The notes below the pieces were generated by a model. That model was not told where the DNA came from, searched no databases, and saw only the letters and a list, made by a program, of their open reading frames with translations. From contig JBPCNZ010000031.1 in NCBI GenBank assembly GCA_051000755.1, positions 1-9,350 on the forward strand: 9,350 nt of DNA, read 5' to 3'. The translations under genes were made by a program, and so were the position numbers. Shown here piece by piece: positions 1 to 5,969 of the stretch. Origin of the DNA: JALZAH01 sp051000755 (lineage in GTDB: Bacteria > Actinomycetota > Acidimicrobiia > Acidimicrobiales > Palsa-688). Numbering within the stretch: the first letter of the stretch is position 1; every line of letters starts with the position of its first letter.

Positions 1-34
1 GCTCGCTCTCAGAAACGTCCTCGTCAGGGGCCAT
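1..34 (-). CDS. N-terminal end of an unknown gene, cut by the window edge
   Basis: An ATG at 34-32 lies two bases after the TAG stop of the zinc-finger protein gene (39-37). It opens a frame reading MAPDEDVSESE before the window ends. The tight spacing suggests it is the next gene of the leftward operon. There is no clear Shine-Dalgarno, so translation would depend on coupling. In plasmid-like elements the gene after a CHC2 protein is often a helicase or primase partner, but that is inference from context. The eleven visible residues are acidic and not diagnostic. Confidence 0.4.
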   Translation of the reverse strand, partial: MAPDEDVSESE

Positions 35-36
35 TT

Positions 37-474
37 CTACGGTGATAGGGGCGGGGGGTACGGTCGCCCGGAGGGCCTCTGCCCGCCAGTGCCCGGCAGC
101 AGCGGGATCCGAGCTGCGGCGCTTAGCTCCTGATGCTGAGCTAGGACCTCCTCCAAGGCAACGGCGATGAGGGTGTCGCGGCGGGTCGCGGCGTGCTGGT
201 ACCGCTGGGCTGCGGCGGGGGTGGCGTGACCGCCACTCCCTTCGGTTTCTCGGGTCCATTGGATGACGTCGCCGCGGGCGCCGCAACCGAAGCAGTAGAA
301 GGGGTTGTCGTCGAGGAAGAGACGCATCGACGGGGTGCGGTCGGGGTGACCGTGGGAGGGCATGGGGCAGCGGACCGTGACCGAACCTGCCCCAGTTGGC
401 AGGTGAAGTCCGGTGCGGGCGAAGACCTCGGCGAGTGGGCGCCGTGCCTTGGCGGCGCCGATGGGCCCGGTCAC
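37..474 (-). CDS. CHC2 zinc-finger (DnaG-type primase N-terminal) protein
   Basis: A 145-aa protein carrying a DnaG-like CHC2 zinc-binding domain, which in primases helps recognise the template. Numbering from the GTG at 474, the ligands are Cys36, His41, Cys61 and Cys64, in the segments RCPMPSH and YCFGCGARGDVIQW; the latter is the classic 'CFGCGxxGDVI' signature. The downstream TPSM resembles the family's 'PSF' element. The protein is far too short to include a TOPRIM or RNA-polymerase domain, so it is a zinc-finger-only protein of the kind seen in mobile elements, where a separate protein supplies catalysis. The frame is open back to 702, but that extension is Arg/Pro-rich and belongs to the upstream gene. 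The GTG at 474 overlaps that gene's TGA (GTGA), matching the two other junctions of this operon. The C-terminal third is Ala/Gln-rich and then Pro-rich, with no recognisable domain. Confidence 0.75.
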   Translation of the reverse strand: MTGPIGAAKARRPLAEVFARTGLHLPTGAGSVTVRCPMPSHGHPDRTPSMRLFLDDNPFYCFGCGARGDVIQWTRETEGSGGHATPAAAQRYQHAATRRDTLIAVALEEVLAQHQELSAAARIPLLPGTGGQRPSGRPYPPPLSP

Positions 475-956
475 AGCGCCATCACCGAGAGTTCTCGCTC
501 TACCGCAGGACCAGTCGTGGCGGGCATCCGCGGGGCGGCCCGCCCGGTCAGGTGGTCGTGTGCGTGCTAGGCGGGCCGAGGGTGACAGCCGGGCGACCTG
601 GCGTTCGGTGACGGTGGGAGGGCGACCCGGACGGCGATGGTCTCGCCGGCCAGGTGGGCGGCGTCGAAGGCCACGAGCCGTGACCGCGTCCGGGAGAGTC
701 ATTGCGGGCCACGCTGTCGCCCAGGCCGAGGCTGACCGCGAGGTTGGCGGTGTCGATGGCCAGGCCGGGCTTGGCAGCAGCGATCCGGGCCAGGCGCTGC
801 CACGCCCAAGCCGCTGACGGGCCTAACGTTCCGACCCATACGGCTTCGATGTAGGGCGATCCGGGCCGGTGGCCGACTGCTTCGATTACCGGGTCAGCCC
901 AGGGGGGTGATGTTTAGCGAGGGCGGGGTCGGCTGGGCGCCTTGAGGGCGGGTCAC
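471..956 (-). pseudogene. ~160-aa protein of actinobacterial mobile elements, interrupted by four frameshifts
   Basis: The GTG at 956 follows a strong Shine-Dalgarno (GGAGGT, 968-963, six bases upstream) and overlaps the preceding gene's TGA. Reading on requires four single-base corrections: near 898 (one extra base in GGG), near 692 (one missing in a C run of the coding strand), near 616 (one missing in a C run) and near 568 (one extra). The pieces join into a continuous protein: TRPQGAQPTPPSLNITPL, then DPVIEAVGHRPGSPYIEAVW, GTLGPSAAWAWQRLARIAAA, LVAFDAAHLAGETIAVRVAL and TERQVARLSPSARLAHAHDH. It ends in ELSVMAL at the TGA 473-471. The shifts sum to zero, so 486 bp stays a multiple of three. 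'DPVIEALGHDPRSxYVExFWLxxLGPS' recalls a hypothetical family I associate with actinobacterial elements; that is memory, not a search. Function unknown; a DNA-binding role beside the primase-like gene is plausible. It could be a pseudogene or an assembly artefact. Confidence 0.55.
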
Positions 957-1149
957 GGGGCCACCTCCCGACCTGCTCCAGGGCGCACCGCTCCCATCGC
1001 GACGTCGCTTCTGGGTATGCCGCTGGTGTGGTGGCGGCTGCCGTCGCGGTACCACTGGCCGCCGCTGTCGGCGTAGGCGACCACGATTGGGAGCTCGCTG
1101 CGTGAGCTGGGGAGGGTGTGATGATTACGCCCGAGCCCAGCCTGGTCAC
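953..1149 (-). pseudogene. ~65-aa hypothetical protein with one frameshift
   Basis: It starts at the GTG 1149, overlapping the TGA of the 47-aa gene as GTGA, with no separate ribosome site, so translation is probably coupled. The first frame reads VTRLGSGVIITP. One missing base in the C-rich stretch at about 1109-1116 then moves it to the frame reading LPSSRSELPIVVAYADSGGQ, WYRDGSRHHTSGIPRSDVAM and GAVRPGAGREVAP. This ends at TGA 955-953, which again overlaps the next start as GTGA. The joined product is about 65 residues. A central strand-like stretch (ELPIVVAYADSGGQWYRDG) suggests a small beta-rich fold. I do not recognise the family. Preserved overlaps at both ends argue that the reading frame was intact until recently or is intact in the real genome. 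Confidence 0.45.
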
Positions 1150-1289
1150 CCGATCTGGTCGCAGCGTGTGATCCCGTCTGCGGCGACACGGCCGGAGTAG
1201 TCGACGGGAAGCTCAACGCCGTTCTCTCGGGCGGCTCGGCGCAGGCCGGCGGCGGCCCAGGTGAGCTGGTGATGGCCCGGTTCTGCCAT
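1146..1289 (-). CDS. 47-aa hypothetical protein, first gene of the leftward operon
   Basis: The ATG at 1289 is preceded by an excellent Shine-Dalgarno (AAGGAGGG ending six bases upstream), which fixes the start even though the frame is open back to 1412. The product (MAEPGHHQLTWAAAGLRRAA, then RENGVELPVDYSGRVAADGI, TRCDQIG) is 47 residues, with an N-terminal amphipathic stretch containing WAAAGLRRAARENG and a short polar tail. No family is recognised. Its TGA (1148-1146) overlaps the GTG of the next gene. As promoter-proximal gene it might be a small regulator, but nothing in the sequence proves that. Confidence 0.5.
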   Translation of the reverse strand: MAEPGHHQLTWAAAGLRRAARENGVELPVDYSGRVAADGITRCDQIG

Positions 1290-1609
1290 GACGTTCCCTC
1301 CTTGCGCGGCCCCGACTGGGCCGTTGCCAATAGGCGTGCGGCTCGCTAGCAACATCACTGCGTGCTCGATCCCGAGCTTGAATGGGCGCCGATGTTGGGT
1401 GCCGGTGACCATGAGCTGGCGGATGTCCTAGCTCTCACCTGCTTTGGTGGGTTGCCGCCGGTCAGGCTGGCTCGTCGGCGGCGGCGGCCATGGGGCGTCG
1501 CGGCGGGGCGGCCCACATCGCCGGTCACGTGGGTTCCCAGGCGCACCGTCCGCACCGTGTGACATACATGCACGCAGGTCGTCTCCCGCCCTTGACCACG
1601 GTCGGAACG
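1290..1609. other. Divergent intergenic region with no convincing gene
   Basis: About 320 bp separate the leftward operon (ATG at 1289) from the rightward small gene (ATG at 1622). It must carry the leftward promoter, but I see no well-spaced -35/-10 pair; on the minus strand TTGCTA and TATTGG occur with a spacer of only 14. Open frames on both strands across this stretch have no ribosome site or family-like sequence, and I regard them as chance open frames in high-GC DNA. Confidence 0.4.
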
Positions 1610-1615
1610 TATCCT
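1610..1615 (+). promoter_or_regulatory. Candidate -10 box (TATCCT) for a leaderless transcript
   Basis: TATCCT fits the actinobacterial TANNNT -10 pattern and lies six bases before the ATG at 1622, so transcription would begin at or next to the start codon. No Shine-Dalgarno is present, consistent with leaderless translation. A TTGACC lies upstream at 1592-1597 but with only 12 bases of spacing, so it is not a convincing -35. Confidence 0.35.
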
Positions 1616-1621
1616 CGGGTC

Positions 1622-1819
1622 ATGGCCGCGCCGGACCGCCTCTCCCACCACGCCAGCCCCGCACCCCCCGCTGGCCCCCGTCCCTCGACGTCTGGATCGT
1701 CGAGATGGGCGACGACTACTTCGTGGCCGTCGCCCCGGCGGCTCAAGGCCCGAGATGTGCTGCGCCAGTCCCGCCATCAGCGGCGTACCGTCCGACGTCC
1801 CGCCCTGGGCGGCGGCTGA
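1622..1819 (+). pseudogene. Small (~65-aa) hypothetical gene with two compensating indels
   Basis: The ATG at 1622 opens MAAPDRLSHHASPAPP. Adding one C to the six-C run at 1664-1669 moves to RWPPSLDVWIVEMGDDYFVA, and removing one C from the four-C run at 1733-1736 returns to RRLKARDVLRQSRHQRRTVR, RPALGGG and a TGA at 1817-1819. The shifts cancel, giving exactly 66 codons including the stop. The middle reads like a compact strand (SLDVWIVEMGDDYFVAVA) and the tail is a basic helix that could bind nucleic acid. I do not recognise the family. The leaderless -10 box just upstream supports it as a real gene. Its 3' end lies 22 bases before the oxidase GTG, so the two may be cotranscribed. The alternative is that the three frames only look coding by chance. 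Confidence 0.4.
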
Positions 1820-1841
1820 CCGTTGGCATCGCCTCCTGACC

Positions 1842-3395
1842 GTGACTGAGTGGGATCGTCGGCGCTTCCTCGGCTGGGGGGCAGGGGCTGCTGCCACCAT
1901 CGGGTTGGCGGCTTGCGGCAGGAGTCCGAGCCATTCGACCAGCCCGTCGCCTTCCTCCACGGTTGCGCCCAAGCCGGCGGAGCCGACGGACTGGGCCACG
2001 CTCCGCCATGCGCTGAGCGGGCCGTTGCTGTTGCCGGATGACGTTGGCTATGCCACGGCCATTCAGCTGTTCGACTCTCGCTACGACTCGGTGCGGCCTG
2101 CAGCCCTGGCCCGGTGCCAGACCCCGAGCGATATCCAGCGCTGCATCGCCTTCGCCCGAGCCCACGGTCTGGCCCCGATCCCCCGCAGCGGTGGCCACAG
2201 CTACGGTGGTTACTCCACCGGCCCCGGGTTGGTCATCGACGTCGCCGGGATGAGCGCGGTGCAGTCAGGGGTTCCTGTCACCGTCGGTGCCGGCGCTCTG
2301 CACGTCGACGTCTACCGGGGACTCAACGCCGATGGCATGTCGATCCCAGCCGGATCATGTCCGACCGTGGGGATCGCCGGGCTGACGTTGGGCGGCGGCC
2401 TGGGAGTCGTGGGCCGCCGCTACGGGCTGGCTTGCGATGCCCTCACCTCGGTGACGATGGTGACCGCCGACTCGGTGATGCGCACGGTCGACGCCTCCCA
2501 TGACGCTGAGCTGTTCTGGGCGTGCCGGGGAGGCGGGGGCGGCAACTTCGGGATCGTCACTTCCTTTCGCTTCACCCCCTTCACCACCGGGGACATCACC
2601 CTCGTGTCCCTCTCGTGGCCGTGGGCGGCGGCCTCACAGGTTCTGCCCGCGTGGCTGGAGTGGGCACCTCATGCGCCCGACCCGCTGTGGTCCAACCTGG
2701 TCCTGCAAACCCTCCCGGACCGACCAGGACCGATCGTCCACGTGGGGGTGGTGTGGTCGGGGACGCCAAGCGATCTGACACCGCTTCTTCGTGGGCTGGA
2801 CACCGCGACCGGAAGCTCAGGGGCAACGCAGTACAACGAGACGACGTCGTTCGCCCACGCCATGCTGGTCGAAGCCGGCTGCTCAACACTGAACGCCGCC
2901 TCCTGTCGCCTCCAGACCCAGAACGGATCCCTGCCTCGCACCCCGACCCTGGCCAAATCCGACTACCTCGACCGGCCGCTCAACGACGCGGGGGTGGCTG
3001 CCTTCCTGGCCGGCATCGACCACCGCCGTTCCGAAGGAACCACGGCGGCGCTGGGCTTCGATGCCTACGGCGGTGCGATCAACCGAGTGGCGGCAGACGC
3101 CACCGCGTTCGTGCACCGGTCATCACTAGCGACGGTGCAATACAACGTCGACTTCGACCCCGGCACCTCAACGACGGAGCTGGCCGCGGACCAGGCGTTC
3201 CTCGACCAGTGGTACGCCACCCTCCGTCCCCACGTGAGCGGAGCTGCCTACCAAAACCATATCGACCCCCGGCTGACGGGCTGGGCGCACGCCTATTACG
3301 GGCAGAACCTCAGCCGGCTGCAGCAGGTGAAAGCCACCGTAGACCCCGAGAACGTGTTCCGCTTCGCCCAGAGCATCCCCCTGCCACCGCCCTGA
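1842..3395 (+). CDS. Secreted berberine-bridge (BBE)-type FAD-linked oxidase, Tat lipoprotein
   Basis: A 517-aa oxidoreductase of the FAD-binding-4/BBE family, enzymes that oxidise alcohols, sugars or alkaloid-like substrates and pass electrons to oxygen. From the GTG at 1842 the N-terminus has a twin-arginine signal (WDRRRFLG, residues 5-12), a short hydrophobic core and a lipobox LAAC with Cys25, followed by a Ser/Pro-rich linker. It is therefore probably Tat-exported already folded with FAD and anchored as a lipoprotein. In the FAD domain RSGGHSYGGYS supplies His119 and AGSCPTVGIAG supplies Cys173, the two positions that carry bicovalent FAD in BBE-type oxidases; LTLGGGLGVVGRRYG follows. 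The C-terminal BBE motif is complete (WAHAYYGQNLSRLQQVK, DPENVFRFAQSIP). The frame continues up to an ATG at 1755, but GTG 1842 gives a normal signal-peptide N-region. No strong ribosome site is visible at either start. The substrate cannot be read from sequence. The gene is long and unbroken, unlike its neighbours. Confidence 0.88.
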   Translation: MTEWDRRRFLGWGAGAAATIGLAACGRSPSHSTSPSPSSTVAPKPAEPTDWATLRHALSGPLLLPDDVGYATAIQLFDSRYDSVRPAALARCQTPSDIQRCIAFARAHGLAPIPRSGGHSYGGYSTGPGLVIDVAGMSAVQSGVPVTVGAGALHVDVYRGLNADGMSIPAGSCPTVGIAGLTLGGGLGVVGRRYGLACDALTSVTMVTADSVMRTVDASHDAELFWACRGGGGGNFGIVTSFRFTPFTTGDITLVSLSWPWAAASQVLPAWLEWAPHAPDPLWSNLVLQTLPDRPGPIVHVGVVWSGTPSDLTPLLRGLDTATGSSGATQYNETTSFAHAMLVEAGCSTLNAASCRLQTQNGSLPRTPTLAKSDYLDRPLNDAGVAAFLAGIDHRRSEGTTAALGFDAYGGAINRVAADATAFVHRSSLATVQYNVDFDPGTSTTELAADQAFLDQWYATLRPHVSGAAYQNHIDPRLTGWAHAYYGQNLSRLQQVKATVDPENVFRFAQSIPLPPP

Positions 3396-3403
3396 CTCCG
3401 GCC

Positions 3404-3801
3404 ATGCCGAAGCTGACCTCGTCGGGGCCTCACACCAAGCGACGTACTCTTCGGCGTCCTCAGCCATCGCGAACGCAGCCACAGGATCGGGCGGGGAGGC
3501 ATGGCGGGGCGGTCACGTCCGGGTGAATGGCAAGCCGGCCAAGCCGTCGACACCGGTCCGGGTGGGTCACCGGGTGGAGGCCACCGTCGGGCTTGCGAGA
3601 ACGCATCCTCGAGGTCGCCCAGGTCATCCACAAGCGCGTCGGCGCCACGGCGGCGGCGGACTGCGTCATCGACCACAGCCCCCCGCCCCCACACCGCGAG
3701 CTTCTCAGTCCGCTGCTGTACCGGGAGCCGAGAGGCCCATCAAGCGGGACCACCGGGACCTGGATCGCATGCGGAACTTCGATCGCATGCGGAGGCGCTG
3801 A
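3404..3801 (+). pseudogene. S4-domain RNA-binding protein (Hsp15-like), frame-disrupted
   Basis: Segments in alternating frames together match the small actinobacterial S4 RNA-binding proteins (~130 aa), which bind structured RNA such as ribosomal RNA. DVLFGV (from 3441) sits where the family has DVWLWAVR. GGHVRVNGKPAKPSTPVRVG (3508-3567) is the S4 core. RERILEVAQVIHKRVGA and DCVIDHSPPPP (about 3596-3688) match the family's 'REREVEVVRVIDKRVGA..AAECLIDHSPPPP'. RPIKRDHRDLDRMR (about 3733-3774) matches 'GRPTKRDRRDLDRLRG'. Shifts are needed between 3441 and 3505, at the GGG near 3589, and near 3730. A start at ATG 3404, eight bases after the oxidase stop, gives a normal length but is not certain. 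The C-terminus ends in a duplicated DRMR encoded by a 13-bp direct repeat. It may be a real pseudogene, since some conserved positions are also altered, or a victim of assembly indels. Confidence 0.6.
3763..3793 (+). repeat. 13-bp direct repeat GATCGCATGCGGA, two copies
   Basis: GATCGCATGCGGA occurs at 3763-3775 and 3781-3793, an 18-bp period. It encodes the DRMRNFDRMRRR ending of the S4 gene, so it looks like a small in-frame tandem duplication within the coding end. Confidence 0.7.
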
Positions 3802-3887
3802 GTGCCCGGGACGCCGATGTCGGGGCATGCGGCATCCAGCAGGGGTAGAACTGCTTCCTGACTCTCTGACGAAACCGAGGAGCGGAC

Positions 3888-4433
3888 ATGCGTTGGTTGA
3901 CCGGCGATTGGCAGAGCTTGGGGACCGTCGCAGCCAAGGCTGCCCTCATCTATCTGGTGGCCCTCCTCGGGTTGCGGTTCGGTCAGCGACGAACCCTGGC
4001 GCAATGGACGGCCATCGACTTCGCCGCGGCTGTCGCCATCGGGGCCATCGTGGGCCGAACCGCGTTGGCCAGCGGCCAATCCGTTGCCGTCGGTGCCGTC
4101 GCCCTGGTGACGATCCTCGTGGCTCACTTCGCCGTCAGCGTGGCCCGTTTCTCGCCGGTGATGGCCAAGCTCGTCGATCATCGGGTACGGGTCCTGGTCG
4201 AGCACGGGCGGCTCCGAAAGGACCAGTTGCGGGTCTGCGGTGTTACCGAGAACGACGTGTTGGCGAAGTTGCGCCAACAGGGCGTGTCAGACCTGGGGGA
4301 GGTGCGTTACGCCCTGTATGAGACCAAGGGGGACCTGACCGTGGTATGGGAGTCTGCCATGGCGGGCGACGACCCGCAGCTGGTCGTGTTGGCCCTCCGT
4401 GATGCCGCCGGCTTCGCCGATCCGCGCCGGTAG
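3888..4433 (+). CDS. DUF421 (YetF-type) integral membrane protein
   Basis: A 181-aa protein with the two-part layout of the DUF421/YetF family. Three hydrophobic segments come first (about residues 13-31, 43-62 and 65-86: AAKAALIYLVALLGLRFG, FAAAVAIGAIVGRTALA, VAVGAVALVTILVAHFA). A soluble C-terminal domain follows, containing VLVEHGRLRKDQL, TENDVLAKLRQQGV and DLGEVRYALYETKGDLTVV, the typical family order. The length is near the family's shorter actinobacterial members. Between helices 1 and 2, RFGQRRTLAQWTAIDF replaces the usual 'G-K-R-xxxxx-xxFDF' stretch. The start is fixed by GAGGAG (3877-3882) five bases before the ATG. The molecular function of the family is poorly known; a role in membrane or spore physiology has been described in Bacillus. 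It stands alone between the S4 remnant and a non-coding region and looks intact. Confidence 0.85.
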   Translation: MRWLTGDWQSLGTVAAKAALIYLVALLGLRFGQRRTLAQWTAIDFAAAVAIGAIVGRTALASGQSVAVGAVALVTILVAHFAVSVARFSPVMAKLVDHRVRVLVEHGRLRKDQLRVCGVTENDVLAKLRQQGVSDLGEVRYALYETKGDLTVVWESAMAGDDPQLVVLALRDAAGFADPRR

Positions 4434-5088
4434 TGATCTCGATCAGCCTGGTAGGGGAGGGCCGCGTCGAGCCCGGCCCGGGCCACACCCCTCCCTAACT
4501 AGGGCTGGGCCGCCACGGCGGCGCCCGGTGAAGCCTCCCGGTCGTTCGACCATCCCCGCCTGGCCAGCACACAACCCAAGCGCCCTCCCGCCGTCAGGGG
4601 TACCGGTTTGCCCGAGGACGGCGGCGCCCTCACAGCAACGACGTTGCCCATCTAGGACGGCCAAAGTTGGCGGTCAAACAGACGGCCATGCTTGGCCGTC
4701 AGCCCCTTCTGCTTTGCAGAAGATCACCCCACACCACCCACGTCCAGCCGTGGCTCCGCCACTGAAGGCTCTCTCAAGTCCACCCGACCCACAACACGTC
4801 ACCCCCAACACTCACGGCAATGCTTCGCGACCCGCGGAGGGCGGCTATCAACGATCGAGCAGCGCTACGCGCTGCGTCACGTCGACACCGACGAACGACA
4901 AGGCGGCACTAAGGAAGCCGGGACGGCCGGCGCAGAGTGCGCCGATGCAGGGACATCTGGCCGCTGGCCGGCCACAACGGCGGCGAATGACTCCGACATC
5001 ATCGAAGCCCCCTGCCAGCTCTGCTCGGGTACACGCCCGTCAATCTGGCTATGCGGGTAACCCGCTTACTGGCTTCACAACTAAGCGA
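4434..5088. other. Hairpin-rich non-coding region upstream of the first parA
   Basis: About 650 bp without a convincing gene; the frames that stay open are low-complexity and lack ribosome sites or family-like sequence. It holds a series of short perfect inverted repeats with small loops: 4635-4647 (GCAAC/GTTGC), 4660-4671 (GCCAA/TTGGC), 4681-4700 (GACGGCCA/TGGCCGTC, loop TGCT), 4706-4722 (CTTCTGC/GCAGAAG, loop TTT), 4738-4753 (CCACG/CGTGG), 4859-4875 (GCAGCGC/GCGCTGC, loop TAC), 4928-4944 (CGGCGCA/TGCGCCG, loop GAG) and 5053-5065 (GCGGG/CCCGC, loop TAA). The 8-mer GACGGCCA recurs at 4656-4663 and 4681-4688, and inverted at 4693-4700. Its position before a partition operon suits an origin, a centromere or a structured RNA. 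None of these is proven. Confidence 0.5.
4451..4497 (+). terminator. Candidate terminator hairpin after the DUF421 gene
   Basis: TAGGGGAGGG (4451-4460) can pair imperfectly with CCCCTCCCTA (4488-4497), enclosing a GC-palindromic core around GCCCGGCCCGGGCC. There is no U tract, which is common for actinobacterial terminators. It lies 18 bp after the stop codon. The pairing is imperfect, so confidence is modest. Confidence 0.35.
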
Positions 5089-5094
5089 TAAACT
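5089..5094 (+). promoter_or_regulatory. Candidate -10 box (TAAACT) for the first parA
   Basis: TAAACT fits TANNNT and lies 15 bases before the ATG at 5110, predicting a very short leader. A weak TTACTG (5066-5071) stands 17 bases upstream as a possible -35. There is no Shine-Dalgarno. The paired TCATGA sites at 5097-5102 and 5108-5113 would cover the transcription start, a good place for repression. Confidence 0.4.
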
Positions 5095-5096
5095 GG

Positions 5097-5114
5097 TCAT
5101 GATGAACTCATGAT
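5097..5114 (+). promoter_or_regulatory. Paired TCATGAT sites, candidate operator at the first parA start
   Basis: TCATGAT occurs at 5097-5103 and 5108-5114, eleven bases apart (about one helical turn), straddling the parA start codon. The same heptamer in reverse orientation (ATCATGA) occurs twice in the gap before the second parA (5977-5983 and 6001-6007). TGAACTC is also shared (5103-5109 and 5981-5987). Ribbon-helix-helix partner proteins bind short repeated sites of this size and autoregulate, so this is a plausible operator or part of a centromere. Confidence 0.4.
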
Positions 5115-5721
5115 CTTTGTCGTGGAGGCGGTGAAGGGCGGTGTTGGTAAGTCCACCACCGCTCTGTACCTAGGTGAAGCCCTCGCCCGGCGAGATTGTC
5201 GCCGAGTCTTGGTGGTCGACGCCGACCCGCAAGGAACGCTGCTGGAATGGGATGCCGCAGCGACTGACGTCGGGAATCCGCTGTCGGTCTCGGTGGAAGG
5301 GCTCCCCTCCGCAGTGATGCTACGGCGCCGGCTGAGCGGGATTGCCGAACGCTTCGACACCGTCGTAGTGGACTGCCCCAACCGCGACGTGACCATCATC
5401 GAGGCTGCCCTGGAGCAAGCAGATCTGGCCATCGTGCCAGTACCGCCAGGGGTGGAGGAGCTGCGCCGAGGGCGCGCCGCGTTGAGTCTCGCAGACGCAG
5501 CCCACGTTTCCGCCCGGATCCTGGTCACCCTCGTCGATCTGCGCACCGCTTTGACACGGGAAGTGCTCGAGGTTATCGACGAGGAAGGGCTGCCACGGTT
5601 CCGGACCCTGGTTCGTCGCCGGGCCGAGATCGCCTCCACCGTCGGCGCCGGTCGCCCAGGTCCGCTCCACGACTACAGCCATGTCGCCGACGAGCTGGAG
5701 GTCCCCGTTGGCACCGCGTGA
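5110..5721 (+). CDS. parA: ParA-family partition ATPase, first cassette
   Basis: A 203-aa small ParA ATPase without an N-terminal DNA-binding domain, the type Ib class, which positions plasmid or chromosome copies through ATP-driven gradients on the nucleoid together with a DNA-binding partner. The deviant Walker A KGGVGKST is at residues 9-16, the A' motif VVDADPQ at 35-41 and Walker B RFDTVVVDC at 81-89. Length is at the small end of the family. The start ATG 5110 puts Walker A at the usual place; there is no ribosome site, in keeping with a near-leaderless transcript. The end overlaps the ribbon-helix-helix gene by 14 bases, so the pair is coupled. The DCPNRDV after Walker B differs from the more usual DTPP seen in the second copy. 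The two ATPases are only moderately alike, so this is not a recent duplication. ParA-like proteins also serve cargo positioning, but the RHH partner favours partition. Confidence 0.88.
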   Translation: MIFVVEAVKGGVGKSTTALYLGEALARRDCRRVLVVDADPQGTLLEWDAAATDVGNPLSVSVEGLPSAVMLRRRLSGIAERFDTVVVDCPNRDVTIIEAALEQADLAIVPVPPGVEELRRGRAALSLADAAHVSARILVTLVDLRTALTREVLEVIDEEGLPRFRTLVRRRAEIASTVGAGRPGPLHDYSHVADELEVPVGTA

Positions 5722-5956
5722 ATCCACCCGGGCGGCACTGGCCCGTACCCGCGAGGCCGCCAACAGGACCCAGCAGCCATTCACGACCGGTCTGAGCACC
5801 TCAGGGGAGAAGTGCCGGATCACCGTCGACCTCGGCGCCGATCGCTACCGTAAGTTCAAGACCTCCGCTGCGTGGCACGACCGGAAAATGAACGATGTAG
5901 TGCGGGACCTGGTAGACGCCTGGCTCGCTGAGCATCCGCTCGACACGAGCTCCTGA
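5708..5956 (+). CDS. Ribbon-helix-helix DNA-binding partner of ParA, first cassette
   Basis: An 82-aa protein whose C-terminal half is a ribbon-helix-helix fold: strand KCRITVDL (residues 35-42), helix ADRYRKFKTSAAWHDR and helix MNDVVRDLVDAWLAEH. The N-terminal 30 residues are basic and flexible, as in ParG-type centromere-binding proteins, where this tail stimulates the ParA ATPase. I chose the TTG at 5708 because GGAGGT (5697-5702) stands five bases before it. The ATG at 5681 is in frame but has no ribosome site and would give a 41-base overlap. The TTG start overlaps the parA stop by 14 bases, so translation is coupled. By analogy it should bind repeated sites next to the cassette and both repress the operon and form the partition complex. 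Confidence 0.75.
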   Translation: MAPRESTRAALARTREAANRTQQPFTTGLSTSGEKCRITVDLGADRYRKFKTSAAWHDRKMNDVVRDLVDAWLAEHPLDTSS

Positions 5957-5969
5957 AGAGCTAGCTCTT
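5956..5969. repeat. Perfect 14-bp palindrome AAGAGCTAGCTCTT
   Basis: The palindrome begins at the last base of the first RHH gene's stop codon. It could fold as a weak terminator stem or act as a protein-binding site. It touches the first of the two direct repeats that follow. Confidence 0.55.

Noticed and set aside
475..702. N-terminal extension of the zinc-finger protein up to the ATG at 702
   Set aside because: The extension is Arg/Pro-rich and corresponds to a shifted frame of the upstream gene; the GTG at 474 sits in a GTGA overlap like the operon's other junctions.
1362..1562. Rightward 66-aa frame in the divergent gap
   Set aside because: The N-terminal part looks mildly protein-like, but there is no ribosome site or promoter and the end is a run of arginines; the evidence is too weak to annotate.
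2522..3526. Long rightward open frame inside the oxidase gene
   Set aside because: It is a +1 shadow of the oxidase, very Arg/Pro-rich, while the oxidase frame carries the full conserved motif set.
3705..4277. Leftward open frame opposite the DUF421 gene
   Set aside because: It is antisense to a well-supported DUF421 gene with a ribosome site and membrane segments; its translation has no recognisable features.
4635..5065. CRISPR array or tRNA genes in the gene-free region
   Set aside because: There are no regularly spaced identical repeats of CRISPR length, and no stretch folds as a cloverleaf with a T-arm GGTTCGA-like sequence and acceptor stem.
4399..5091. Long open frame across the hairpin-rich region as a protein gene
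   Set aside because: The translation is Pro/Ser/Arg-rich with no family-like segment or ribosome site and covers many inverted repeats; it is best read as a chance open frame in high-GC DNA.
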